A stretch of DNA of 64,000 nt from an uncultured Muribaculaceae bacterium (GCA_944321875.1 CALUMX010000003.1:1-64000), one strand, 5' to 3'. Counted from the first letter of the stretch, positions 16,244 to 27,036 are shown. The notes: generated by a model not told the origin, from the letters alone. Program-made: numbers and translations.

Positions 16244-19200
16244 TTGTTTGTCGGTCTTTTGGCGACGACGGCTTTTGGCCAGGCATTGGATGAAAGCTTT
16301 GAAACATGGCTTCCTGAAGGATGGGTTGTAAATCCGAGTGAAAATGCGTGGAAGCAATCAGAGGCAGGTTGCAGTCATTATAAAGGCCCGGGCAAGGCCT
16401 ATGATGGAGAGTATGCCGCACAGATTGACTTGTCGCAGTGTACGAATAGTTCCTATAATTTGGAATCTCCGGTGATTGATTTGTCATCATTTAAGAATCC
16501 GGAATTGTCGTTTCAATGGTTTTATAAGGGTTACTCTTCGGATAAATCTGTTTTAGAAGTAGTAGCAGTTCTTGATGAAGAAGTTGTGGTCTCTACGATT
16601 CCCCTGACAGAGGCGATGACTGAATGGAAAGAATATAAAAGAGTATTGAATAGAAATGCCAATAAGGTAATTCTGAGATTGCAAAGAAACAACAGTTATA
16701 GTCTGTTGTATGTTGATAAGGTAGAGATTAAAGAGGGTCCGGAGGTTGCGGCACCTGTCAATTTCCGTTATGAGTTTGTGGCGGAAAAGGATGGTCAGAT
16801 GCAATTGACATGGGAAGCAATCAATGATGAGAATTCTTGGAATCTGAAGATTGCTGACAAGCAGATTGACCCGACCAAGGATGCCGGTGTGATTGAGGAA
16901 AATGGGCTGACAAAGCCGGAATACCTGGCAGAAGGCTTGACTGTCGGTACTCATTACTATGCTTATGTGCAGACTGTAGATGGAGATAAGACCAGCGAAT
17001 GGGTTTCGCTTGAGTTCAATATGGATGCAGCTACCATTATCGCTCCGTTTACGATTGATTTCGAAAAGGATAACGGCGGTTTTGCCTTTGCTCAGGACGG
17101 ACAGACCAACCAATGGTGCTGGGGTGCGGCAGCCAATGGCGAGCAAGGCGGCAAGTCGCTCTATGTCTCCGGTGACGATGGTGAATCGTTTGACTACATT
17201 GCTGATGGCGACAGCCGTAGCTATGCTTACCGTTTGATTCAGTTCCCGGCGGAAATGGAGAACGGAGCTGCTTTGTCGTTCGATTTCAAGGGCGTGGGCA
17301 ACAAACCAAACCATTCGATGGAAATCTGGTTGTTTGAGGACTTGACGCTTTATCCGCAGGCCGGTAATTACATTATGCCGAGTGAAGGCAAGATTGCGAA
17401 AGTGGGAGACACTTATGCCGGTTATGAGGACTGGACGAATGTACTGGTTGAGATTCCGGCTTCCTATGCCGGCAAGACCGTACGTCTTGTGCTTAGCTGG
17501 CGAAACAACGGTTATCAGGAAAAGGGTGCCACACCGGCAGCTATCGATAATCTTAAGTTGGAAGCCGCAGAAGCGATTATTCCTACTAATTTGAAAGTGA
17601 CAGCCACTACAACCAATTCAGTTACTCTTGATTGGGAACAGGTTGGTACGGCTCAGAGCTGGGAAGTGGAATACGGTGCACATGGATTTGAACTGGGTCA
17701 AGGAACAGTCGTGAAGGCTTCGGAGCATCCGTTTGAAGTTACGGGCCTGGAAGAATGCAAACATTATGATTTCGTAGTTCGTTCCGTTAACGGTGAGGCT
17801 GTCAGCGAAAGCAGCGAGCGCGTTGTAGCTGCAACAAAGGCTTCCGACCAGACAGGTCCTTATTTCGCTGATTTTGATGATATTGACGATGATTTGTTCC
17901 CACTTGGATGGCAGTATTATGCTATGAATCCAGAGAATTCTCCTTATGTTATAGCTGGCAATGATTTCTATACACATTCAGCACCGAATGCAATGTGTAT
18001 GGTTGACCCGACAGGCGACAATAAGATTACTTTGATTTCTCCGGCATTCACCGACTTGAAGGATAAGAAGTCACGTATTATATTCTATTCTTACGTTCAT
18101 CCGATGCAGACGATGTCGGTAGGTGTGATGAGCGACCCGACAGACCCAAATTCGTTTGTTGAATTGGCGAAGTATGGTGGTGGAGAATCTGTTGTAAGAC
18201 ATATTCTGTATCTGAACTCTGATTTGATTACAGAGGAGCACAAGTATGTAGCCTTCCGTAATGGAGAAACTTTCCAGAAACCGGTATCGATTGATGACTT
18301 TACTTATGAATTGATTCCGGAATTGGTTGAGCCGGCTAACCTGCATATCTTGGATGTTCTTGACACTTCAGCCCGTCTTACCTGGACAGTTCAAGGCAAG
18401 GAAACGAAATGGGAGGTTGCCTATGGCGAGGATTATTTCGACTTCAATGAGGAAACAGTAGGAGAAGTTGTTGAGAATGTTCCGATGTTTGCGCTGAAGG
18501 ACTTAAAGGTAGGTCAGTATTATACCGCATTCGTGCGTGCTATTGATGCGGATGGCAACAAGAGTCCTTGGTCAGAACCATACACGTTCCGCACTTGCGA
18601 CGGCAACTGGGAAATGCCTTACATGGAAGCTTTCGACGAGATGCGTGCATACGGTATCGCACCGCTCGGTTGGACAGTGAAAGACTATACAAGCAAGTGG
18701 GGATTGTCAAACAATGATTACAACTCTTATCCGAACTGCGTGGAAAGAGCTGCGGAAATCGTCCCTGTAAATGATTGGTTGTTCACACCTCCGTTCACAC
18801 TCAACGAGGGTACGCAATACCTGTTCAGCTTCCGTGTGAAGTCGGCAAGCGCAAATTCAGAAGGTAAGATTACGGTTCACTACGGTAAGAATCCGCTTCC
18901 GGAAGCAATGGGTGAGGCTTTCGTTACGGAAGACAAGTTGACTGACTCCTATGAATTGGTGAAGGTTCGTTTCATCCCGTCAGAAACAGCGGTCTACAAC
19001 GTTGGTATCAACTATCAGGAATCAGCTTGCCCGGGATTGAGAATCGACGACGTGATGTTCCAGGTTGACGAGCAGGGTTCTGTGGAAGACGCTATGGCGG
19101 CTCAGACTCCGGTCGTATATCCGACGAAGGCACAAAGCGAGATTTTCGTCAGCGGTGGAAATGCTCCGATGGCAGTGTCCGTGTTCAATCTCAATGGTGT

Positions 19201-19333
19201 GATGGTCTGGAACAATGCAGCTTATGTAGCTGGTACTCCGATTTCAGTAGAGGGTATGCCGGTCGGAACATACATCGTTCAGGTGGTGACGGCAGAGGGT
19301 TCTTATCGTCAGAAAGTAATTATTTGTCAGTAA
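16244..19333 (+). CDS. Large secreted FN3/choice-of-anchor-J-type protein with T9SS sorting domain; signal peptide frameshifted
   Basis: 1029 residues in frame. The body alternates jelly-roll, MAM or choice-of-anchor-J-like domains (DFEKDNGGFAFAQDG and DFDDIDDDLFPLGWQ are typical starts) with fibronectin type III domains (SVTLDWEQVGTAQSWEVEYG, SARLTWTVQGKETKWEVAYG). The last 80 or so residues (VVYPTKAQSEIFVSGG ... GTYIVQVVTAEG) are a type A T9SS sorting domain, so it should be exported through Sec then T9SS and held on the surface. The in-frame start is a TTG inside the signal peptide. The natural ATG at 16221 is out of frame by one base: A5 at 16224-16228, where A6 would give MKKQLLTSLFVGLLA joined to the body. 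This is either a real or phase-variable lesion or an indel error. A subtilisin-like T9SS protease follows 12 bases later. Confidence 0.82.
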   Translation: MFVGLLATTAFGQALDESFETWLPEGWVVNPSENAWKQSEAGCSHYKGPGKAYDGEYAAQIDLSQCTNSSYNLESPVIDLSSFKNPELSFQWFYKGYSSDKSVLEVVAVLDEEVVVSTIPLTEAMTEWKEYKRVLNRNANKVILRLQRNNSYSLLYVDKVEIKEGPEVAAPVNFRYEFVAEKDGQMQLTWEAINDENSWNLKIADKQIDPTKDAGVIEENGLTKPEYLAEGLTVGTHYYAYVQTVDGDKTSEWVSLEFNMDAATIIAPFTIDFEKDNGGFAFAQDGQTNQWCWGAAANGEQGGKSLYVSGDDGESFDYIADGDSRSYAYRLIQFPAEMENGAALSFDFKGVGNKPNHSMEIWLFEDLTLYPQAGNYIMPSEGKIAKVGDTYAGYEDWTNVLVEIPASYAGKTVRLVLSWRNNGYQEKGATPAAIDNLKLEAAEAIIPTNLKVTATTTNSVTLDWEQVGTAQSWEVEYGAHGFELGQGTVVKASEHPFEVTGLEECKHYDFVVRSVNGEAVSESSERVVAATKASDQTGPYFADFDDIDDDLFPLGWQYYAMNPENSPYVIAGNDFYTHSAPNAMCMVDPTGDNKITLISPAFTDLKDKKSRIIFYSYVHPMQTMSVGVMSDPTDPNSFVELAKYGGGESVVRHILYLNSDLITEEHKYVAFRNGETFQKPVSIDDFTYELIPELVEPANLHILDVLDTSARLTWTVQGKETKWEVAYGEDYFDFNEETVGEVVENVPMFALKDLKVGQYYTAFVRAIDADGNKSPWSEPYTFRTCDGNWEMPYMEAFDEMRAYGIAPLGWTVKDYTSKWGLSNNDYNSYPNCVERAAEIVPVNDWLFTPPFTLNEGTQYLFSFRVKSASANSEGKITVHYGKNPLPEAMGEAFVTEDKLTDSYELVKVRFIPSETAVYNVGINYQESACPGLRIDDVMFQVDEQGSVEDAMAAQTPVVYPTKAQSEIFVSGGNAPMAVSVFNLNGVMVWNNAAYVAGTPISVEGMPVGTYIVQVVTAEGSYRQKVIICQ

Positions 19334-19345
19334 TACATTCCCGTT

Positions 19346-21004
19346 ATGTCCGCAAAGAGGTTTTTAAATTCATTGATAACGCTCGCAGCAGCGTTATCAA
19401 TGAATGCCCAGGACGCTGTTTTGGGTTCGTTCTATGTAAAGTTTGAAGAGCCATCCCGCCACTTCTCCCAGATGAGGGCCAACGGTCAGGGATTGGCCGA
19501 AAGCCGCAGGGTCGACAGCCGGATGCTTCTGCCGGTTGATAAGAATGAGGCGTTGCAGGCCTATGCTCCGGCCAAGTATGCCTACAGCATGCACGTCGGG
19601 GAAGCGCTGGACAATTGCTTCCGGATGGATTTCAAAAATGTGGCTGACGAGGCACAGAACGATGCGCTCTACCGCCTTTTGGTTGAGCGTTTCGGCAAGG
19701 AGAATGTGGAGAAGGTGCCGCAGGCTGTCATTATGGAGGCGGAGAGCAGCAATATGCCCAATGACCCGTTGCTGCATTTGGATGTGTTGACGGGTGGCTG
19801 GCATCTGAATGCCATCGGTTTCGACAAAATCTATGGTAAGTACAGTGGCAATCCCGACATAAAGGTCGCTGTCATCGACAATGCGGTGTGGGGTGACCAT
19901 CCAGACCTGCAGATTAAGCCGGAAAACCAGTATTTCGCCTATATCGAGGAAGAGGGCAACAGTGCGCCTCCTTCCAACGTGTCGCAGACCGAACAGGGCG
20001 AGAGTATGTATGGTAATATGGGTGCTGAATGGTCGCACGGTACGCACTGTGCCGGTCTTGTGGCGGCTCTTTCCAATAACGGTGAGGGGGTAGCTTCGTT
20101 TGCTTCCGGCGTGACGCTGATGGGTGCCCGGTCTGCCGACAATGAGCCACGGACGATGACGCGTCCATTTGAATGTATTCTGTGGGCATTGGACAAGGGT
20201 GCGCGTGTGCTGAGCCTTTCATGGGGTAGCTACATGCCTTCGGAGGTAGAACGTGAGATTATCGAGAATGCGGTGAAGGATGGTGTTGTGGTGGTAGCTG
20301 CTGCCGGTAACGAGAACCAGGACCTTCCGGTGTATCCGGCTACTTATGAGGGTGTCATCTCTGTGGGTTCGGTCGATTCCGACTTCCAACGCTCCGATTT
20401 CTCCAACTATGGCGATTGGGTGAAGATATATGCCCCCGGCGGTTATCTGAAGAACGAGGAAGGCGAGATTACGAATACGTCCGACATGATTCTCAGCACG
20501 ACCTATTGCATCAGTCAGCAGTACCATCTGGACGGCTTGACAGAGGTGGACGGTCTGTTCTATGACGGCAAGGTCGGAACTTCGATGGCGACACCGTTGC
20601 TGGCTTCGGTAGTGAGCCTGATGTTGTCGGTCGACCCGTCGCTGACACCGGCCGAGGTGACGGAAATCCTGCAGTCGACGGCTACGAAGGTAGACGGGCT
20701 TCCCGTTGACCCGGCAAGTGGCGTAGTGAATGCAGCGGCTGCTGTTGAGGCGGTGGCGCAGGCAAGTGTCGGTGAGGTTACGGAGGTTGCGTTGTCGGTT
20801 TATCCGAATCCGGCAGCTGACTGGGCAGTCGTTTCCTGCAGCGAGCCGATTGAGCAGATGCGCGTCATGGATTTGAACGGAAGATTATGTAACGTCAACA
20901 TTGACGGACAAAAGGTTGATGTTTCTCATTTGATACCGGGAATTTATTTTATTCAGATTGAGACAATCTCAGGGGTTAAGACAGTAAAGTTAGTAAAGCG
21001 TTAG
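19346..21004 (+). CDS. Subtilisin-like (S8) serine protease with T9SS sorting domain
   Basis: 552 residues: signal peptide (1-21), N-terminal propeptide-like region (about 22-150) and S8 domain. The triad is Asp178 in AVIDNAVWGDHPDL, His231 in SHGTHCAGLV and Ser413 in GTSMATP, with the oxyanion Asn322 in AAAGNEN. The Asp motif is DNA rather than the common DTG/DSG. The C-terminal 75 residues (VYPNPAADWAVVS ... GIYFIQIETISG) are a type A T9SS sorting domain. It is therefore a secreted or surface protease, probably co-transcribed with the FN3 protein upstream (12-base gap) and under the same regulator. A GC-rich hairpin ends the unit. Confidence 0.92.
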   Translation: MSAKRFLNSLITLAAALSMNAQDAVLGSFYVKFEEPSRHFSQMRANGQGLAESRRVDSRMLLPVDKNEALQAYAPAKYAYSMHVGEALDNCFRMDFKNVADEAQNDALYRLLVERFGKENVEKVPQAVIMEAESSNMPNDPLLHLDVLTGGWHLNAIGFDKIYGKYSGNPDIKVAVIDNAVWGDHPDLQIKPENQYFAYIEEEGNSAPPSNVSQTEQGESMYGNMGAEWSHGTHCAGLVAALSNNGEGVASFASGVTLMGARSADNEPRTMTRPFECILWALDKGARVLSLSWGSYMPSEVEREIIENAVKDGVVVVAAAGNENQDLPVYPATYEGVISVGSVDSDFQRSDFSNYGDWVKIYAPGGYLKNEEGEITNTSDMILSTTYCISQQYHLDGLTEVDGLFYDGKVGTSMATPLLASVVSLMLSVDPSLTPAEVTEILQSTATKVDGLPVDPASGVVNAAAAVEAVAQASVGEVTEVALSVYPNPAADWAVVSCSEPIEQMRVMDLNGRLCNVNIDGQKVDVSHLIPGIYFIQIETISGVKTVKLVKR

Positions 21005-21028
21005 TGTGTTGTTCCCGGTAAAAGGGCA

Positions 21029-21060
21029 AGCCCCCTTCCTCTCGCTAAGGAAGGGGGCTT
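21029..21060. terminator. Hairpin between convergent protease and suf units
   Basis: AAGCCCCCTTCC (21029-21040) pairs perfectly with GGAAGGGGGCTT (21049-21060). The T-run is weak on both strands. It lies between convergent genes, so it may stop both. Confidence 0.7.
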
Positions 21061-21086
21061 GTCGTATATTGTTGTGAGTGATTGCG

Positions 21087-22298
21087 TCAGAACATCTTGG
21101 CCACGCGGTCGACGGCAGCGACAAAGGCGTCGATTTCCGCCTCCGTGTTGTAGACACCGAACGAGGCTCTCACCGTACCCTCGATGCCGAAGTGCTGCAT
21201 GAGCGGTTGTGCGCAGTGGTGACCGGTGCGCACGGCGACACCGAGTTTGTCGAGGAGCATTCCCATGTCGTAATGGTGGATGTTGCCCACGAGGAACGAG
21301 ATGACACCGCTTTTTTCGGCTGCCGTGCCGAAGATGCGCATGCCGGGAATCTGCGTCAGTCCGTCGGTAGCGCGGCGGAGCAGATGGTGTTCCCATTCGG
21401 CGATGTTGTCGATGCCGATACGGTTGATGTAGTCGATGGCTTCCGAGAAGGCGGCGATGCCGACAAAGTCGGGCGTACCGGCCTCAAACTTGAAAGGAAG
21501 TTCGGCAAAGGTTGTCTTCTCAAAGGTGACGTGTCCAATCATCTCGCCGCCACCCTGGTAGGGAGGCATGGCCTCAAGCAGGCGGCGCTTACCGTAGAGC
21601 ACGCCTACGCCGGTCGGACCGTACATCTTGTGGGCCGAGCAGACAAAGAAGTCGGCGTCGAGGTCACGCACGTCGATTTTGAGGTGGGGTGCCGACTGTG
21701 CTCCGTCGATAAGTACGGGTACGCCGTGGCTGTGGGCGATGGCAATCATTTCCTTCACGGGATTGACCGTACCCAGCACGTTGGAGACGTGGGCGAGGGA
21801 GACGAAGCGGGTGTTCTCCGTGAAGAGGTTGCGGTAGAGGTCGAGATTCAGCTCTCCGTTCTCATTGATTTTCACCACCTTGATGCGGATGCGCTTGCTC
21901 TTCTGGAGCAATTGCCAGGGCACGATGTTGGAGTGGTGCTCCATGACGGTGAGGATAATCTCATCGCCGTTGCAGAGACGTTCACCGTAGGAGGAGGCCA
22001 CGAGGTTGATGGCCTCGGTCGTGCCGCGGGTGAAGATGATTTCCTCTTTCTCCGCCGCGTTGAGGAAGGCACGCACTTTCTCGCGCGTGTTCTCCTGCAT
22101 TTCGGTGGCCTCCTGCGAAAGCTGGTGCACGCCGCGGTGCACGTTGGCTTTCTTCGTGAAATACATTTCGTTGATTCTCTCTACCACGCAACGCGGTGTC
22201 TGAGAGGTGGCCGCAGAGTCAAGATAGATGAGCGGGCGGCCGCACACCTCGCGTGAGAGAATCGGATATTCGTTGCGTATTGATTCGATGTCAAGCAT
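21087..22298 (-). CDS. sufS: Cysteine desulfurase SufS
   Basis: About 404 residues, PLP-dependent. The lysine that binds PLP is in CSAHKMYGPTGVGVLYG (about 222-238), and the mobile active-site cysteine in TGHHCAQPL (about 365) identifies the SufS (group II) form. The frame is open to 22424, but the ATG at 22298 (MLDIESIRNEYPIL) is chosen because it matches the family start and lies 1 base after the sufD stop. It takes sulfur from cysteine for Fe-S assembly on SufBCD. No sufE or sufU partner is visible in the operon. Confidence 0.95.
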   Translation of the reverse strand: MLDIESIRNEYPILSREVCGRPLIYLDSAATSQTPRCVVERINEMYFTKKANVHRGVHQLSQEATEMQENTREKVRAFLNAAEKEEIIFTRGTTEAINLVASSYGERLCNGDEIILTVMEHHSNIVPWQLLQKSKRIRIKVVKINENGELNLDLYRNLFTENTRFVSLAHVSNVLGTVNPVKEMIAIAHSHGVPVLIDGAQSAPHLKIDVRDLDADFFVCSAHKMYGPTGVGVLYGKRRLLEAMPPYQGGGEMIGHVTFEKTTFAELPFKFEAGTPDFVGIAAFSEAIDYINRIGIDNIAEWEHHLLRRATDGLTQIPGMRIFGTAAEKSGVISFLVGNIHHYDMGMLLDKLGVAVRTGHHCAQPLMQHFGIEGTVRASFGVYNTEAEIDAFVAAVDRVAKMF

Positions 22299-22299
22299 A

Positions 22300-23661
22300 T
22301 CAGTCTTTTTTAGTTGTGGGGCATGCTCCCGCGCAGTCCTGGCAGGAGGACGACCCTCCGAGAATGTGGGTTTCCACAAGGTGGCGCAGGCGGTCCTTGA
22401 GTGACTCAAGGCGTACGCCGGCAATTACGTCGTTCATGAAGGCCTGCATGAGCATCAGGCGGGCTTCGTGTTCAGGAATACCGCGCGACTGCATGTAGAA
22501 CAGCGCGTTCTGGTCAATCTGGCCGATGGATGAGCCGTGGCTGCACTTCACGTCGTCGCAGTCGATGATGAGCTGCGGCTTGGAGTACATGCGTGCCTCG
22601 GGAGAGGCGCAGACGTTCTTGTTGCTCTGGTAGGCCTCTGTCTTATCGGCACCGGGGAACACCTTGATGAGTCCCGAGAAGGAGCCGACAGCCTGGTCGT
22701 CGAGCACGTATTTGAACAGCTCGCTGGTCGTTCCGTATTTGTGGCGGTGGTTGACGGCCGTGTGGTTGTCAACGTGGCGGCGTCCGGAGGCCATGGCCAT
22801 GCCGAGCAGGTGCAGCTCGGTGCGGTCACCGTCGAGGTCAACGACGTAGTTGTTGCGTGTGAAGCCGTTCGTGAGCGTGATGCCGTCCACCATGAGGTTG
22901 GATGCTTCCTGCTGACGGATGTAGATGTTGCTGACGCGGTGGGTAGAGTCGGACGAGTCCTCGATGTCGTAGTAGTCGAACACGGCACGCTTTCCGGCGA
23001 AGATTTCCACCACCTGGGTGTTCAGGTAGTCGGTCTGCTTGTTCTGCGTGTGGTCGCACACGAGCATGCGGGCCTGGGCATCGTCCTCAAGCACGATGAG
23101 CAGACGGCGCACGGCCATCAGCGGCGTAGCGCTGTTGAGGATGTTGACAAGCTGGATGGGCTTCTCCACGACGACGCCTTTCGGCACGTAGAGCAGCAGT
23201 CCGTCCTGCGCGAGCAGCGTGTTGAGCGCGGTCGGACGGCAGTCGAGCGAGGCGATTTGTCCGTAGTATTTCTCCACGATGTCGGCGTTCTCCACAGCCG
23301 CACGGCGGAGCGATTTGACGATGACGCCCTCCGGCAGGTTCTTGTCGGAATTGCGGGCGGCGAAAAACGCGTCGTTGGCGAGGAAGTAGAGGCAGGTGCT
23401 CAGGTTGGGCACGTCGCAATGGAATGCCTCTGCCGGGTTCACGCCGAGGTCGATGCGGTTGACGTTGACGCCGTAGTCGGGCGCATAGACTTCCTCAAGG
23501 TCGGTCACCTCGTAGTCCTCGTCGCCTTTCACGGGCATGCGGGCGCCTTCCAGCGCCTCGAGTGCCTTGGGGCGGAGCGCGTTGAGCGCGCCGGCGCTGT
23601 GGGCGTCGATGGCTTCGCGGGTAGCCTTGAAGAGTTCGATATATTGATTAATAGCGGTCAT
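22300..23661 (-). CDS. sufD: Fe-S cluster assembly protein SufD
   Basis: 453 residues, the longer SufD form. The C-terminal half is a right-handed beta-helix of the SufB/SufD family, with the conserved HLLGMAMASGRRHVDNHTAV segment and the CDDVKCSHGSSIGQIDQNALFYMQSRGI signature (split here: CDDVKCSHGSSIG then QIDQNALFYMQSRGI). It is part of the SufBC2D scaffold. It ends in a short Cys-containing tail (SSCQDCAGACP), an unusual extra. Confidence 0.93.
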   Translation of the reverse strand: MTAINQYIELFKATREAIDAHSAGALNALRPKALEALEGARMPVKGDEDYEVTDLEEVYAPDYGVNVNRIDLGVNPAEAFHCDVPNLSTCLYFLANDAFFAARNSDKNLPEGVIVKSLRRAAVENADIVEKYYGQIASLDCRPTALNTLLAQDGLLLYVPKGVVVEKPIQLVNILNSATPLMAVRRLLIVLEDDAQARMLVCDHTQNKQTDYLNTQVVEIFAGKRAVFDYYDIEDSSDSTHRVSNIYIRQQEASNLMVDGITLTNGFTRNNYVVDLDGDRTELHLLGMAMASGRRHVDNHTAVNHRHKYGTTSELFKYVLDDQAVGSFSGLIKVFPGADKTEAYQSNKNVCASPEARMYSKPQLIIDCDDVKCSHGSSIGQIDQNALFYMQSRGIPEHEARLMLMQAFMNDVIAGVRLESLKDRLRHLVETHILGGSSSCQDCAGACPTTKKD

Positions 23662-23687
23662 AGTTGAAAAAATGCTTCCAGAGGGGA

Positions 23688-24446
<759 letters not shown>

Positions 24447-24494
24447 TGTGTTGTAGTTTTTTCGTGAATGGGTAAAAAATGAGCGGAGTGGGCA

Positions 24495-25964
24495 TCAGCC
24501 GACCGAATTTTCCAGCGATACTTGCAGCAACTTCTGTGCCTCGACGGCAAACTCCATCGGCAGCTTGTTCATCACTTCCTTGGCGTAGCCGTTGACGATG
24601 AGTCCTACGGCGTCCTCCGTCGGGATGCCGCGCTGGTTGCAGTAGAAGAGCTGGTCCTCGTTGATTTTGGAGGTCGTAGCCTCGTGCTCGACAATCGACG
24701 AGTCGTTCTGCACGTCGATGTAGGGGAACGTGTGCGCGCCGCAGGTGTCGCTCAGCAGCAGGCTGTCGCACTGCGTGTAGTTGCGGCAACCGGTCGCCGT
24801 CTTGGCAATCTTCACCTGTCCGCGGTAGCTGTTCTGGCTGAATCCTGCCGAGATACCCTTGGAAACGATGGTGCTGCGTGAGTTCTTGCCGATGTGAATC
24901 ATCTTCGTACCCGTGTCGGCCTGCTGGCGGTTGTTGGTCACGGCCACGGAGTAGAACTCGCCCACGGAGTTGTTGCCCTTGAGCACGCAGCTCGGGTATT
25001 TCCAGGTGATGGCAGAGCCCGTCTCCACCTGAGTCCAGGAGAGTTTCGAGTAGTCGCCGCGGCAGAGTCCGCGCTTCGTCACGAAGTTGTAGATACCGCC
25101 CTTTCCGTCCTTGTCGCCCGGATACCAGTTCTGCACGGTGGAGTATTTCACCTCCGCACGGTCCTCGACCACGATTTCCACGATGGCCGCGTGCAGCTGG
25201 TTCTCGTCGCGCATCGGCGCCGTACAGCCTTCGAGATAGGAAACGTAGGCATCGTCGTCGGCGACGATGAGCGTGCGCTCAAACTGGCCTGTACCGGCGG
25301 CGTTGATGCGGAAATAGGTGGACAGCTCCATCGGGCAGCGCACTCCCTTCGGGATGTAGACAAACGAGCCGTCGGAGAATACGGCCGAGTTGAGCGCGGC
25401 GAAGAAGTTGTCGCGGTAGCTCACCACGGAGCCGAGGTATTTTTTCACCAGGTCGGGATAGTCCTTCACCGCCTCGGAGATGGAGCAGAAGATGACGCCC
25501 AGCTCGGCGAGCTTGTCGCGGTAGGTGGTCTTGACCGACACGCTGTCCATCACGGCATCCACGGCGATGCCCGAAAGGCGCATCTGCTCCTCGAGCGAGA
25601 TGCCGAGCTTGTCGAACGTCTTGCGCAGCTCGGGGTCGACCTCGTCCATCGATTTCGGCGCCGGCTTCGTTTTGGGCGCGGCGTAGTAGCTGATGGCCTG
25701 ATAGTCGATTTCGGGAATGTCGAGGTGTGCCCAGCGAGGCATTTCGAGCGTCAGCCAGTGGCGGTAGGCTTTCAGACGGAATTCGAGCAGCCATTCAGGC
25801 TCTCCCTTCACTTCCGAGATGTAGCGCACGACGTCCTCGTTCAGCCCGACGGGGATAACGTGGGTGTCGATGTCGGTGACAAAGCCGTATTTGTACTCAC
25901 CGGCAGTGACATCCTTGATTAGTTGTTCGTCAGAGACGACTTTCGTATTTTCGTTGTTGCTCAT
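24495..25964 (-). CDS. sufB: Fe-S cluster assembly protein SufB
   Basis: 489 residues from the ATG at 25964 ([10 protein letters not shown]); the frame is open to 25994. Hallmarks are [10 protein letters not shown] near the N-terminus, [20 protein letters not shown] and the C-terminal [20 protein letters not shown] and [21 protein letters not shown] segments. It is the scaffold subunit on which the nascent Fe-S cluster forms. It is the first suf gene and follows cvpA by 58 bases. Confidence 0.97.
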   Translation of the reverse strand: MSNNENTKVVSDEQLIKDVTAGEYKYGFVTDIDTHVIPVGLNEDVVRYISEVKGEPEWLLEFRLKAYRHWLTLEMPRWAHLDIPEIDYQAISYYAAPKTKPAPKSMDEVDPELRKTFDKLGISLEEQMRLSGIAVDAVMDSVSVKTTYRDKLAELGVIFCSISEAVKDYPDLVKKYLGSVVSYRDNFFAALNSAVFSDGSFVYIPKGVRCPMELSTYFRINAAGTGQFERTLIVADDDAYVSYLEGCTAPMRDENQLHAAIVEIVVEDRAEVKYSTVQNWYPGDKDGKGGIYNFVTKRGLCRGDYSKLSWTQVETGSAITWKYPSCVLKGNNSVGEFYSVAVTNNRQQADTGTKMIHIGKNSRSTIVSKGISAGFSQNSYRGQVKIAKTATGCRNYTQCDSLLLSDTCGAHTFPYIDVQNDSSIVEHEATTSKINEDQLFYCNQRGIPTEDAVGLIVNGYAKEVMNKLPMEFAVEAQKLLQVSLENSVG

Positions 25965-26022
25965 TTTTCGTATATCAACATTTCGGTAAATCAATTTTCA
26001 ACGCATGGGGCGGCCGGATTGT

Positions 26023-26538
26023 TCATTCTGCCGTTACGATTACCGGCGAGAGGTCGAGTCCCCACAGCCACGGTGCGAACCGCATCACAATGCGCATCAC
26101 CTCACCTCCGAGCAGCGTCGAGGATTCGAAAATCGAGCTTTCGGGGGCGATGATGTAGATAAGGTTGAGCACAAGACTCAGCACGAGCATGTATTTCGCC
26201 ATGCCCAGCACTGCTCCGCCCAGACGGTCGACCGCACCCAGATGGAGCGCGGAGAGAAGGTCCTTGGCCAGATGGCCGACGATGAGCGAGCCGATAAACA
26301 CCGGGACGAAAATCAGGATATAGGCCAGAACGGTACCCGTATAGGGCGCGCCCGGGTAGGTCTCCACGTCGGTGTGTGCGGTAAGGAACGCATACGACGC
26401 ATCGCCCCACAGGCGGCAGGCCACGAGGCCCAGCAAGGCACCGGCGACAGCAGCCACTGCCGCAGCCATTCCGCGCTGTAAACCACGGATGGCGCCCAAC
26501 ACAAGTAAAGCGATGATTATGATGTCAATAAGTTCCAT
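26023..26538 (-). CDS. CvpA-family inner-membrane protein
   Basis: 171 residues with four hydrophobic segments. It begins MELIDIIIIALLVLGAIRGLQ, typical of the CvpA (colicin V production/PAR-type) family, and has the conserved DRLGGAVLGMAKYML segment near residue 105. It is the first gene of the cvpA-sufBCDS run. Its link to Fe-S assembly is unknown; co-transcription is inferred from the 58-base gap and shared strand. Confidence 0.85.
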   Translation of the reverse strand: MELIDIIIIALLVLGAIRGLQRGMAAAVAAVAGALLGLVACRLWGDASYAFLTAHTDVETYPGAPYTGTVLAYILIFVPVFIGSLIVGHLAKDLLSALHLGAVDRLGGAVLGMAKYMLVLSLVLNLIYIIAPESSIFESSTLLGGEVMRIVMRFAPWLWGLDLSPVIVTAE

Positions 26539-26558
26539 TTCGCAACCTTACCAAAATG

Positions 26559-26591
26559 CAAATTTACGGAAAATCGCCGGAATAACCGCAA
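26559..26591 (-). promoter_or_regulatory. Candidate promoter for cvpA-suf
   Basis: Minus strand: TAAATTTG at 26566-26559 fits the -7 box, with TTG at 26591-26589 and a 22-bp spacer, slightly long. Confidence 0.45.
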
Positions 26592-26714
26592 TTTTTCCGC
26601 AGATTAGCACAAATTAAACCCTTCCTCCGCCAGAAGCTGGTTTCTACTCATGCTCCCCATTCTCCGGCAATGGCTATTCTTCCGTATACCATCCCGAAAT
26701 TTCGGTGTGGTGCG

Positions 26715-26930
26715 GTGTATATTGGCTATTATTGCCGTCTGTAAACTTAGGTGTTGAGGAAAAACGTCTCTTAGAGATTCCTAAAATTAAGGTCGATTTC
26801 TCACCGGCTTGTAGGGGCGTACCCCAGGTGCGCCCGCTGGTAGTATTTTGTTGAGTGTCTTAATTCATTGATTTATATGTGTCTATGCTTGCTTTTGCTG
26901 GGCCGGACGCACCTGGGGTACGTCCCTACG
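26715..26930. repeat. Dispersed ~215-bp repeat with long terminal-type inverted arms, copy A
   Basis: Highly similar to 56602-56815 along its length, and partly to 31391-31450. Its second half carries inverted arms of 26 bp (26811-26836 and 26904-26929; 24 of 26 positions complementary) around a 67-bp spacer. The core reads GTACCCCAGGTGCG. It is non-coding and resembles a REP/MITE-like element; no transposase is nearby. Confidence 0.8.
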
Positions 26931-26997
26931 TTCGGGGGCGCCTGTCTTTGCATTTGTAGGAGATAACGTTGTAGATTTGATGGTTAAGGATATGACG

Positions 26998-27036
26998 AAA
27001 CAAGCGCAGAAGCATCGAATGCTCCTGCGCTTGTTT
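26998..27036 (+). terminator. Orphan hairpin with T-run, no upstream plus-strand gene
   Basis: AAACAAGCGCAG (26998-27009) pairs with CTGCGCTTGTTT (27025-27036), with an inner AGCAT/ATGCT stem, and continues into T's. A Bacteroides-type promoter (TTTG 26947-26950, TAGATTTG 26972-26979) lies just before it, so a transcript of about 50 nt is possible. Confidence 0.6.

Noticed and set aside
22537..23667. Long plus-strand open frame opposite sufD (376 codons)
   Set aside because: It mirrors a GC-rich, well-supported sufD on the other strand; the product is low-complexity Val/Arg/Asp-rich with no motif. The same holds for frames opposite sufB, sufS, asparaginase and the M6 protease.
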